Shown here: positions 24,788-32,702 of the stretch, one piece after another
Position numbering within the stretch: the stretch's first letter is position 1
Layout of the letters: each line of letters opens with the position of its first letter
NCBI GenBank assembly: GCA_002363155.1
Contig: DEWH01000018.1
Location: 1 to 56,092 of the forward strand
Source: Ruminococcaceae bacterium UBA3215
Lineage (GTDB): Bacteria > Bacillota > Clostridia > Oscillospirales > Ruminococcaceae
DNA: 56,092 nt
Reading direction: 5' to 3'
Made by a program: the position numbers and the translations under genes
Notes under the pieces: generated by a model
Seen by the model: only the letters and a program-made list of their open reading frames with translations
Told to the model about the DNA's origin: nothing
Databases searched by the model: none

Positions 24788-26146
24788 ATGAACAGCAATG
24801 ATTTTACGAGCGGCGCAATACTGCCGAAGCTTCTTAAATTCATGCTTCCGGTGCTGTTTGCGATGTTTTTGCAGGCTATGTACGGCGCGGTTGATCTGCT
24901 GGTAGTGGGGCAGTTCGGGACAAATGCCGATGTTTCCGCTGTTTCAACGGGATCGCAGATAGTGCTGACGCTTACCAACCTTATAGTCAGCTTTTCTATG
25001 GGTGTTACTGTGGCAGTCGGTCAGAAGATCGGGCAGAAGCGCCCGGACGATGCGGCGGTGATAATAGGGACGGGTCTTGTTATATTTGCGGTGACCGGTA
25101 TCGCATTCACCGTTATAAGTGTTCCCGGCGCAGGTCTGCTTGCATCTGTGATGCAGGCACCGGCAGAGGCTTTTGATGTAACGGTGGATTACATAAGGAT
25201 ATGCGGAGCGGGATTTCTTATAATCACCGCTTACAATCTCCTCGGCAGTATTTTCAGAGGTCTCGGCGATTCAAGAACGCCTTTGATAGCAGTCGGCATA
25301 GCCTGTGTTTTCAATATCATAGGCGATCTTGTATTTGTCGCCGTGCTCGGTATGGGAGCGTCGGGAGCTGCGCTTGCTACGGTTCTGGCACAGCTTATTA
25401 GCGTAGTCATTTCATTTCTCATTATACGCCGGACAAAGCTTCCGTTTGAGTTCCGCCGCTCTCACATAAGGTTCAGCAGATCCGGTGCCGCAACGATCTT
25501 CGGTATAGGTACGCCGATAGCGCTTCAGGATTTTCTTGTGGGGATATCGTTTCTTGTAATGCTTGCGATAGTCAACAGCATAGGTGTCACAGCATCGGCG
25601 GGAGTAGGAGTCGCAGAAAAAGTTTGTGCGTTCATAATGCTTGTTCCCGCCGCGTTCATGCAGTCTATGTCGGCATTTGTTGCCCAGAACTACGGAGCGG
25701 GTATGCCGGAGCGCGCAAAGCAGGCGCTTAAAACGGGCATAGCAGTCTCGTTCGTTTTCGGAGTGGTAATGTTCCTGCTGACATTCTTCCGCGGAGATCT
25801 GCTTGCGGGCATATTCTCCGGCGACAGTGAAGCCGTCCGCAATGCCTGGGAGTATCTGAAAGCCTATGCGATAGACTGCCTGCTGACCTGCTTTCTTTTC
25901 TGCTTTATCGGCTATTACAACGGGATACAGAAAACGACATTTGTAATGATACAGGGTATATGCGGAGCATTTCTTGTGCGTATCCCCGTTGCTTTCCTTA
26001 TGCAGAATATCGGAAACGGATCGCTGTTTCTGATAGGTCTTGCTACGCCGTGTTCGACGATAGTTCAGATCATTCTTTGTTTTGCCGTTTACGCAAGGCT
26101 CGGCATACAGGAAAGATCACGGAGCGGTAAAAGTCCGATTGATTAA
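24788..26146 (+). CDS. MATE-family multidrug efflux transporter
   Basis: A 452-residue protein with twelve predicted membrane helices in two repeated halves. The opening (ILPKLLKFMLPVLFAMFLQAMYGAVDLLVVGQF), QIVLTL, GSIFRGLGDSRTPL and YNGIQKTTFVM match DinF/NorM-type exporters driven by Na+ or H+. It probably expels cationic drugs or dyes. The gene is single and preceded by a terminator-containing leader, so it is likely induced by a small molecule or by ribosome stalling. Confidence 0.9.
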   Translation: MNSNDFTSGAILPKLLKFMLPVLFAMFLQAMYGAVDLLVVGQFGTNADVSAVSTGSQIVLTLTNLIVSFSMGVTVAVGQKIGQKRPDDAAVIIGTGLVIFAVTGIAFTVISVPGAGLLASVMQAPAEAFDVTVDYIRICGAGFLIITAYNLLGSIFRGLGDSRTPLIAVGIACVFNIIGDLVFVAVLGMGASGAALATVLAQLISVVISFLIIRRTKLPFEFRRSHIRFSRSGAATIFGIGTPIALQDFLVGISFLVMLAIVNSIGVTASAGVGVAEKVCAFIMLVPAAFMQSMSAFVAQNYGAGMPERAKQALKTGIAVSFVFGVVMFLLTFFRGDLLAGIFSGDSEAVRNAWEYLKAYAIDCLLTCFLFCFIGYYNGIQKTTFVMIQGICGAFLVRIPVAFLMQNIGNGSLFLIGLATPCSTIVQIILCFAVYARLGIQERSRSGKSPID

Positions 26147-26314
26147 TATGCACAAATTTGTGAATGAATTGATCAATAAGTTTTCAGTTTTTCATCTCAA
26201 TTCAATATATCTTTATTACACTTTTTGTGGTATAATAGAACTGTAAACGTCTCTGGTTTCATGCGGCGTGACAGCTGCATTGAAGTATACACAGACAAGA
26301 AAGGAACAATATCT

Positions 26315-27673
26315 ATGAAAAAGAAAATAACACTTGCGATTGCACTTTGTGCAGCATTATGCAGCTTTGCCGGCTGCAACAGCGGTACACCCGCTGCAAC
26401 CACAGGCAGTTCTGCGGCTGAATCGGCTGCTCCTGCATCTGAAACTCCTGCTGCGACTGAAACAAACGAAACTGCGGCAGCTTCGGCTGAACAGACTCCC
26501 GCTCCCGCTGAAAATACCGATCCCGATGTGATCTATGAAGCAGACGGCGTAAAGATCAAGTCCACAGGTTTCAGAAATTGCGCCGAATATGACGACGGTC
26601 CCATGCTCGGTCTTGAGATCACGAACAATACCGGCAAGGCGCTTACAATATATTCGCGCGGAACAAGCCTCAACGGCTGGATGGTAAATGCCGATCTGAT
26701 CACTATAAAAGAAGACGGATACCTCAATGTCGGCGGAAATTTTGAAGTTCCCGCGGAAAATGATACCAACACATACGGAATCTACATAGGCAATTTCATA
26801 CTCGATGAGCTTGGTATGAGCGAGATCGTTGATCTTAACCTGTCTCTTGAAGTGATCGTCGGCGAGGACTGGGAGAATGCTGTTACAACCGATATGGTAA
26901 CGATCACAAATCCCGATGCTTCCGGCGAGATCCCTTCATTTGACGAATCCGGCGATGTCGCTTATGACAAGGACGGAATAAAGATCGTTCTCCGCGGCGC
27001 AAACTACGATACAAGTTACTGGGGACCCACAGTATATCTTTATGCTCATAACGGAACCGACAAGAATATAACGATACGCATACCTAAGAGCAGCCTCAAC
27101 GGCGAGGAACATACCGCTTACGGCGATATGGACATAGCACCCGGCATGCGTATGAAGGAAGAGGTTATGTTTGAAAATGCCGCATCGGTCGCACCTCTCG
27201 GAAAAGTAACTATGACATTCGAGATATATGAGAACTCCGGGACGGGAGAACCGAAGCTTCTCGATACCTCCGGCGAATTCACGGCAGAATACGAGCCCAT
27301 TGAGATCAAGACGGAAGCTCAGACCGCGGAAGAAGCCGAAGCCGCAAGAGGCTGGTGGAAGCGCGAGGGTACTTTCAAAGATGCCGATAACAACACACTT
27401 ACCCTCACATTCATGAGCACAGCCGAGAACTGGAGCACAAACAACTGGTATGCGAACGGAAGCTTCGGCGCAAACTATTACTGGGGCGGAAATGTTCAGA
27501 TCGGTGATGACGGTCTCAGCGGCACTGCGGATACTTCTCTGCTGAACGATGACGGTACATTCTCCGAGGGCAACCCGATAGATGTAAAGATCGCAGAGGA
27601 CGGAGCAGACGGCGTTAAGCTTACACTCGGCACAGGCGAGGAGTATCATTTTACCCCTGCGGCTGAAGAATAA
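26315..27673 (+). CDS. Putative lipoprotein of unknown function
   Basis: The 452-residue product has a lipoprotein signal peptide with lipobox SFAGC (Cys23) and a Ser/Ala/Thr/Pro/Glu-rich linker to about residue 75. It continues with two similar beta-rich regions (GVKIKSTGF...GLEITNNTGKAL and GIKIVLRGA...YLYAHNGTDKNI), probably repeated immunoglobulin-like domains. The C-terminal third contains GWWKREGTFKDADNNTLTL, a separate beta domain. I do not recognise the function; it may bind a ligand at the cell surface. AAGGAA precedes the ATG. A TATAAT box lies near 26231. It ends at a shared bidirectional terminator. Confidence 0.8.
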   Translation: MKKKITLAIALCAALCSFAGCNSGTPAATTGSSAAESAAPASETPAATETNETAAASAEQTPAPAENTDPDVIYEADGVKIKSTGFRNCAEYDDGPMLGLEITNNTGKALTIYSRGTSLNGWMVNADLITIKEDGYLNVGGNFEVPAENDTNTYGIYIGNFILDELGMSEIVDLNLSLEVIVGEDWENAVTTDMVTITNPDASGEIPSFDESGDVAYDKDGIKIVLRGANYDTSYWGPTVYLYAHNGTDKNITIRIPKSSLNGEEHTAYGDMDIAPGMRMKEEVMFENAASVAPLGKVTMTFEIYENSGTGEPKLLDTSGEFTAEYEPIEIKTEAQTAEEAEAARGWWKREGTFKDADNNTLTLTFMSTAENWSTNNWYANGSFGANYYWGGNVQIGDDGLSGTADTSLLNDDGTFSEGNPIDVKIAEDGADGVKLTLGTGEEYHFTPAAEE

Positions 27674-27769
27674 AAGGCTGTGGCTTATCTGCCGGACAGC
27701 AATACCGGGTACACCGGTGAAATGCTACAACCGTCAGGATACGGAATGACATACCGATAACATCAATTA

Positions 27770-27800
27770 CCGCCCGCTGAATTATTCAGCGGGCGGTTTT
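27770..27800. terminator. Bidirectional terminator
   Basis: A 12-13-bp stem CCGCCCGCTGAAT/ATTCAGCGGGCGG (27770-27796) is followed by TTTTG on the plus strand and lies between convergent genes. Its core resembles the CCGCTGAA hairpins at 101-138 and 35 kb. Confidence 0.8.
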
Positions 27801-27802
27801 GT

Positions 27803-29755
27803 TTATTCTTTTATATCTGACTTTTCATATTCGGAAAGTGAATCGGTCTTTATGCGCTTCCTGTGTCTGTGTGTCTTTCTTGCAAGGAATATGCAGCCGA
27901 TCATAACTGCGGGGATACCGACAGCAGCCGCAACACCGGTTGCCGGGTTTGCGATACCGTCACTGCGCGGAGCCGGGATATCCTGCGGCATCACTATCTC
28001 CAGACCGGAGGTGTATGCCGTATTGACGATCATGAACGGCGAGAATGAATCCGCGCGGAATTCGATCTTCTTTACACCCTGTTCCTCAATGACAGATGAA
28101 GACGTATACTCCGGCTTTCCGTTCACGATGTGATACATTTCGACAGTGTCGTCGAAACCGGTCATACTTGCCGGGAGAGGAATTGTTATCTCTATGTACG
28201 CTCCCTCCGGCAGATGCGAGATGTATGAGCCGGTATAGGTGTCGTAAACACTGACATCGAAGGGGTATCTGCTGTGACCGTTCATTCCGAGAAGCCGCAG
28301 CGCCGATACTGCATCGGGATCATCATCCGGCAGATCCTTGATTATGATGATAACATCATGCTCGAAGAATTCGTATTTTGTCTTTATGCGTATCTTTTCC
28401 CCGCCGAGACCGGAAAGATCCTGTTCAAGAGATACATTTACCTTACGGCTTGAAGTGTCTTCGCCGAATTCGTCCGAAAGATCGTCGGGATCGTCCTCCG
28501 GTAAGTATGGATCGTAATCGTCGGCTGTCGGCGGTTCGGGATCCGCAAACGGTTCGTAATCATCGTAGTCATCGGCAGAAAGTGTGGTCTCGTCCTGTGA
28601 AGATGTGATAACGACAGGAGCCAGTGTTACAGCGGAGGTGCGGGAAGAGGCTGTTGTTGAAGCGGGCTGGGTTACCGGATAGTCAGGCGCTGTGTTCGTT
28701 GGGATCGTATATGACGGTGTGGGTTTTCCGGTTTCCGAGCCCTGGGCTTTCGTGATATTGATCTTCACGGAGCTTACGGTGGGCTGCCAGAGTTCCTGGT
28801 AATCGTATCCGTTTGCCTTGACGTACGCGAAGCTTGATCTTTTCAGAGTGATGACGCCGGAGGAAGCGGTGGTATTCGCTTTTGCACGAAGGACTGCTTC
28901 AAGGGTCATACCTTCTGAAAGGTCTATGTTCCTTTCGGGGTTGGAAGCTGAAAGCGCGAAAAAGCCGGTATCATCATTGAACACGGTTCCGGGTATTTCC
29001 GGTGACCATGATACTACTTCAAACACGTCGGAACTGAAGCTCGCGAGGACGGAAGCGGTATCGGCATTTGCGGCTATCTTCGGTACATTTATATATACCG
29101 AGAATGTTCCGCCGCGTTTTACCGACGGTGCCGAAGAGGAGATACCGCCGCCCTTGACTGCTTTTGTTATTATTTCATGCTCGTCATTATAGTCTGAAAC
29201 AGCGGCATAAGCTGTGATCGTTTCCGGCTCCCACAGTTCGCGAAGGGTAATGCCGTCGTCCTGGTAGCATGACAGGCTTGCTCTGTCGATCTGAAAAGGG
29301 TAATTTCCCGGAGCTGCATCTGCTTTTACTTTGAAGTCAGCCGTAACAGTAAGCCCGTCTGAAAGGTCTATGTTGGGCTCCGAACTGCCGGCAGACAAAG
29401 CGATAAAATCATCTCCGGAGCCGGTGAGCGCATTCGGTATTCCGTTTGCCGGCCAGCCTTCTTTTATCACAGGCTCGAATATTTCGCCGTCATATTTTAT
29501 CCGCAGCGATGCCGCATCCGCATTCTGATCCGCGGCAGGAATTGTGATCATGACAGAGAACCGTTCGCCGGGGTGCAGTTCCGTGTCTGACAAAGAGATT
29601 CCGTTTATATCCGCAGCAGATGCCGGAATGATAAAGAACAGGGCAACAACAGCAAATACCGCGGACAATACTGCGGCTGCCTTTGCTGAAATGCTGCCGA
29701 GCGGAGCGGCTGTTCGTGCAGAAGCACCGGAATATGCGTGTGTATATTTTTTCAT
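27803..29755 (-). CDS. Cell-surface protein with two cohesin-like modules and NPATG anchor
   Basis: The 650-residue exported protein has a signal segment (about 24-46, ending IIPASA) and two homologous beta-sandwich modules (about 47-190 and 200-345). Each has PG/RG..FSV, an FIALSA or FFALSA strand, NIDLS(D/E)G and a late aliphatic strand, resembling cohesins. A Pro/Thr then Asp/Glu-rich linker and a further beta region follow. The C-terminus has NPATG, a hydrophobic helix and RHRKR, a sortase-like signal, but with about 18 extra tail residues. The ATG at 29755 is used because the promoter overlaps the upstream ATGs. A scaffolding or dockerin-binding role is inference. Confidence 0.75.
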   Translation of the reverse strand: MKKYTHAYSGASARTAAPLGSISAKAAAVLSAVFAVVALFFIIPASAADINGISLSDTELHPGERFSVMITIPAADQNADAASLRIKYDGEIFEPVIKEGWPANGIPNALTGSGDDFIALSAGSSEPNIDLSDGLTVTADFKVKADAAPGNYPFQIDRASLSCYQDDGITLRELWEPETITAYAAVSDYNDEHEIITKAVKGGGISSSAPSVKRGGTFSVYINVPKIAANADTASVLASFSSDVFEVVSWSPEIPGTVFNDDTGFFALSASNPERNIDLSEGMTLEAVLRAKANTTASSGVITLKRSSFAYVKANGYDYQELWQPTVSSVKINITKAQGSETGKPTPSYTIPTNTAPDYPVTQPASTTASSRTSAVTLAPVVITSSQDETTLSADDYDDYEPFADPEPPTADDYDPYLPEDDPDDLSDEFGEDTSSRKVNVSLEQDLSGLGGEKIRIKTKYEFFEHDVIIIIKDLPDDDPDAVSALRLLGMNGHSRYPFDVSVYDTYTGSYISHLPEGAYIEITIPLPASMTGFDDTVEMYHIVNGKPEYTSSSVIEEQGVKKIEFRADSFSPFMIVNTAYTSGLEIVMPQDIPAPRSDGIANPATGVAAAVGIPAVMIGCIFLARKTHRHRKRIKTDSLSEYEKSDIKE

Positions 29756-29810
29756 TTCAGGATATACCTCCGGAATATGCAAGACCCATTTTATTACTTT
29801 CTGACTATAC

Positions 29811-29839
29811 ATTATACCATTTTTATCGGTATTAGTCAA
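29811..29839 (-). promoter_or_regulatory. Promoter of the cohesin-like surface protein
   Basis: Minus strand: TTGACT (29839-29834), 17-base spacer, TATAAT (29816-29811). Confidence 0.82.
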
Positions 29840-29975
29840 CTGTTTAATGAAGGTTTACAGCGCGGGCTTATGTTGAGATGTCAACGATATGTTACACTTA
29901 ATGACTGAAAATCTGAATTAATTATCATTAATCCACTTTGACTTGTTATCTGTCAGAATCATTATAATATTAACA

Positions 29976-30007
29976 CACCCCCGTGATCTTTCCGGATCAC
30001 GGGGGTG
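29976..30007. terminator. GC-rich hairpin at the end of the ECF operon
   Basis: A 13-bp stem CACCCCCGTGATC/GATCACGGGGGTG (29976-29988 with 29995-30007) sits seven bases past the sigma gene stop. The minus-strand run-off is GTTAATATT, so it is T-poor but likely the operon end. Confidence 0.6.
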
Positions 30008-30013
30008 CTGTCA

Positions 30014-30502
30014 TCATATCTTGTTTTTCATCAGTTCCTCAAGCTTGTTCAGAGCCTTGCGGTGCCGGATCTTAACAGCTCCGTAGCTAAGATCAAGTTT
30101 TTCTGCTATCTCGGTAAGGGGAATGCCGCTTCCGTATCGAAGGGCTATAATACGCCGTTCGTCATCTTCGAGTTCATTAAGAGCCGACGCGAGTTCGGAC
30201 AGAGTTTCTTCTTTCATATAGCTTTCCTCGGTTAGAAGCGGGGAAGGAGCGTCCTCAGGAAGTTCCTCGGTTATACGGTTTCGGCGCAGGAAATCCGTCA
30301 CGGTATTTCTTGTTATGGTATATACCCAAGTGGAGATCGATGCCTTTTTCTCGTCGAACTTGTCAAGCGACGCATGCACCTTCATAAACACATCGGATAC
30401 AAGATCCTCCGCGTCTTCCTTATTTCGGATATGGCTTGAAATATATGCCGCAACCTTTCTGCGGTAATCGAGATAGATCTGTTCGGAACTTATTTCAGTC
30501 AT
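30014..30502 (-). CDS. ECF-type RNA polymerase sigma factor
   Basis: A 162-residue sigma-70 family protein with region 2 (YISSHIRNKEDAEDLVSDVFMKVHASLDKFDEKKASISTWVYTI in part) and region 4 (LEDDERRIIALRYGSGIPLTEIAEKLDLSYGAVKIRHRKALNKL in part). It lacks regions 1 and 3, as expected for ECF sigmas. It overlaps by ATGA the gene for a 61-residue double-glycine-type protein, with no conventional transmembrane anti-sigma gene nearby. The operon is read from a housekeeping promoter, not an obvious ECF promoter, so it is not plainly autoregulated. Confidence 0.9.
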   Translation of the reverse strand: MTEISSEQIYLDYRRKVAAYISSHIRNKEDAEDLVSDVFMKVHASLDKFDEKKASISTWVYTITRNTVTDFLRRNRITEELPEDAPSPLLTEESYMKEETLSELASALNELEDDERRIIALRYGSGIPLTEIAEKLDLSYGAVKIRHRKALNKLEELMKNKI

Positions 30503-30684
30503 TTTTTAGCTCCCTTTATCTTCTGGGGATCTATGGCGGTGCCGCCTGCTGCAAGATCAAGCATATCATCGGACAGCTCTATGGCTTCGGTATAATTCTC
30601 TGCTTCATCTATTATGCACTGTAATGCCGGATCGCGCACAAAACGCTGAAAATCAAACAGATTCTTTAGTATCTGTTCCATCAT
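30499..30684 (-). CDS. Small protein with double-glycine leader-like motif, upstream of ECF sigma
   Basis: A 61-residue protein whose middle, FQRFVRDPALQCIIDEA, resembles Nif11/NHLP leader helices and whose ELSDDMLDLAAGG looks like a bacteriocin or RiPP leader ending in the double-Gly cleavage site. A 13-residue basic tail (TAIDPQKIKGAKK) would be released. AGGAGG is five bases before the ATG, a strong start. The stop overlaps the sigma start. It may be a processed signal peptide, an anti-sigma-like regulator or a RiPP precursor; no protease or modification enzyme gene is adjacent. Confidence 0.75.
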   Translation of the reverse strand: MMEQILKNLFDFQRFVRDPALQCIIDEAENYTEAIELSDDMLDLAAGGTAIDPQKIKGAKK

Positions 30685-30739
30685 GCTTACCTCCTTTTTC
30701 TGTTTTTCCGGGCATTCTGAAACATACGGTCCGTTCAGT

Positions 30740-30796
30740 TTAGGGAGGATCGGGACCTGTGCCGGAAAAACCGGTAGCGGTGATATTTATATGCAT
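30740..30796 (-). CDS. Candidate 18-codon upstream ORF in the ECF operon leader
   Basis: AGGAGG stands seven bases before an ATG at 30796 that opens the short frame MHINITATGFSGTGPDPP, then TAA. It lies in the leader of the ECF operon between the promoter and the 61-residue gene. Its codons for GFSG (TTTTTCCGGCA) can pair with TGCCCGGAAAAA just ahead of the next ribosome site. It could be a leader peptide controlling translation or a small peptide in its own right. No homologue is known to me. Confidence 0.5.
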   Translation of the reverse strand: MHINITATGFSGTGPDPP

Positions 30797-30894
30797 TATA
30801 CTGCCTCCTGTTAAAATCGTTTCTGTATATTTATACGCAGAAATCCGATAACGGGCAGTTGTTTTGCATTTATAAATTCTTGCTTTACAGATAA

Positions 30895-30923
30895 ATTATA
30901 ACATTACTGTGCCGATTTGTCAA
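30895..30923 (-). promoter_or_regulatory. Promoter of the ECF operon
   Basis: Minus strand: TTGACA (30923-30918), 17-base spacer, TATAAT (30900-30895). The leader is about 200 bases to the 61-residue gene and carries the 18-codon ORF. Confidence 0.85.
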
Positions 30924-30951
30924 GTATAAGCGCAGCGGGTAAATGCAAAGC

Positions 30952-30980
30952 TTGACAGTAATTGCTTAAAATGATATAAT
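30952..30980 (+). promoter_or_regulatory. Promoter of the flavodoxin operon
   Basis: TTGACA (30952-30957), 17-base spacer, TATAAT (30975-30980), divergent from the ECF operon promoter. Confidence 0.88.
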
Positions 30981-31018
30981 AAAGTATTACATTATATCAT
31001 TATTCAGGGGGAAAACCA

Positions 31019-31504
31019 ATGAACAGAACACTTGTTGCATATTTCAGCGCGAGCGGCACTACTGCCGCAAAGGCTAAGCTTGTTGCGGAGGCGGCGGGAG
31101 CCGATCTTTACGAGATAAAGCCTGCCGTGCCATATACAGAAGCCGATCTTGACTGGAAGAATGAGAAATCCAGGACCAGCCTTGAGATGTCCGATAAGTC
31201 CTCTCGCCCTGCACTTGCGGAGAAAGCACCGGATATGTCGGCTTACGATACTATACTGCTGGGATTTCCGATCTGGTGGTATGTTGCTCCGACTATAATC
31301 AACAGCTTCCTTGAAAGCGGCGATTTCTCCGGAAAGACGATAATCCTGTTTGCTACTTCCGGCGGAAGCCGTTTCGGAGATACGGTAAAGCTTCTCAAAG
31401 GCAGTGTTTCCGATACGACGGTCATCAAAGAGGGCAGAATGCTTTCGAGTGTACAGGGATATGTGATCTCCGCATGGGTAAAGGATCTCGGGCTTTCGGA
31501 ATGA
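31019..31504 (+). CDS. Flavodoxin-family protein
   Basis: A 161-residue soluble FMN protein. VAYFSASGTTAAKA is the phosphate-binding loop, and LGFPIWWYVAPTIINSFLE and FATSGGSRFG are the isoalloxazine-contacting loops. It should act as a low-potential electron carrier or NAD(P)H-linked quinone or nitro reductase in the cytoplasm. It leads a plus-strand operon; its stop overlaps (ATGA) the start of the disrupted MFS gene. Confidence 0.9.
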   Translation: MNRTLVAYFSASGTTAAKAKLVAEAAGADLYEIKPAVPYTEADLDWKNEKSRTSLEMSDKSSRPALAEKAPDMSAYDTILLGFPIWWYVAPTIINSFLESGDFSGKTIILFATSGGSRFGDTVKLLKGSVSDTTVIKEGRMLSSVQGYVISAWVKDLGLSE

Positions 31505-32702
31505 GCTTTTTTTCGGTAAGGGCAAGAACCGACTGCGAGCATACGATACGCGCTTGTTATATCGGCTACATAACGCAGGCGATAGTTAATAATCTTGCGC
31601 CGCTGCTTTTCATAACGTTTTCTGCCGAGTACGGTCTGTCGCTTGAAAGGATAACCCTTATCACGACAGTGAACTTTCTTGTGCAGCTGTCTGTGGATCT
31701 TCTTTCCGCGAAGCTTATAGACCGTATAGGATACCGGACATCGGTCATTACGGCGCATATACTTGCGGCTGCGGGACTTGTGATGCTTGCGGTGCTGCCG
31801 GAGCTGCTTCCGGACCCGTACATCGGGATACTTGCGTCGGTAGTCGTGTATGCGATAGGCGGCGGGATAATCGAGGTACTTATAAGCCCGATAGTTGAAG
31901 CCTGCCCTACGGCGAGCAAGGAGAAGGCGATGAGTCTTCTGCACTCGTTTTACTGCTGGGGTCATCTTGCGGTTGTGATCTTATCGGTACTGTTCTTTCA
32001 TTTCGCGGGAATATCGAACTGGCATATTCTTGCGGTACTGTGGGCTGTCATACCTGTGGTGAACGCCGTGTATTTCAGCTTTGTGCCGATCTATACGCCG
32101 GACAGCGGGAGCGGTGAAGAACGTCATACCGGAAAGCTCTTCCGGAACCGGGGATTTCTGCTGTTCCTTCTGCTTATGGTATGCGCCGGAGCATCGGAGC
32201 AGGCAATGAGCCAGTGGGCATCGGCATTTGCCGAATCCGCCCTTCACATTCCGAAGTCACTCGGGGATATTCTCGGTCCCTGCGCATTTGCGCTTTTTAT
32301 GGGAAATTCGGAGATAAGATACCGCTGAAAAAGTATATGACCGGGAGCTGTGTGCTTTGTATCGTATGCTATCTTACTGCGGTATTTGCGCCGTTCCCGC
32401 TGCTTGCACTTCTCGGCTGTGCGCTGTGCGGATTTTCGGTGGGCATATTCTGGCCGGGGACATTCTCGGCTGCGGCACGATCAATACCGAACGGCGGAAC
32501 GGCGATGTTTGCGTTCATGGCGCTGGCGGGAGATCTGGGCTGTGCGTCCGGACCGACGGTTGTGGGATTTACAGCGGATATTTCCGGCGGGAAGCTTGGA
32601 TCGGGTCTGCTTGCGGCGGTATTGTTTCCTGTGATAATGCTTGCGGGAACAGCGTTTACTTCCCTGTTCGGGAAGAAGAAAAAAATGGAGCATAAGTTAT
32701 GA
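31501..32702 (+). pseudogene. MFS transporter gene broken by a frameshift
   Basis: The first frame (31501-32328) encodes eight or nine membrane helices of a major facilitator and stops after ALFMGNSEIRYR. The rest, YGKFGDKIPLKKYMTG and three or four more helices to TSLFGKKKK, continues in the -1 frame to 32702. At the junction (about 32297-32304), a Met-Gly codon pair and a Tyr-Gly pair share TATGGG. Homologues I remember read like FALFMG, several residues, then YGKFG, so a short deletion between two TATGGG-like repeats probably caused the shift. The downstream gene starts inside its stop codon, so the operon was intact until recently. A sequencing error is possible. Confidence 0.75.

Noticed and set aside
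32290..32310. Programmed -1 frameshift in the MFS gene
   Set aside because: TTTTTA is present but there is no proper X XXY YYZ heptamer in frame and no clear downstream stimulator; homologues I recall have additional residues here, which favours a deletion.
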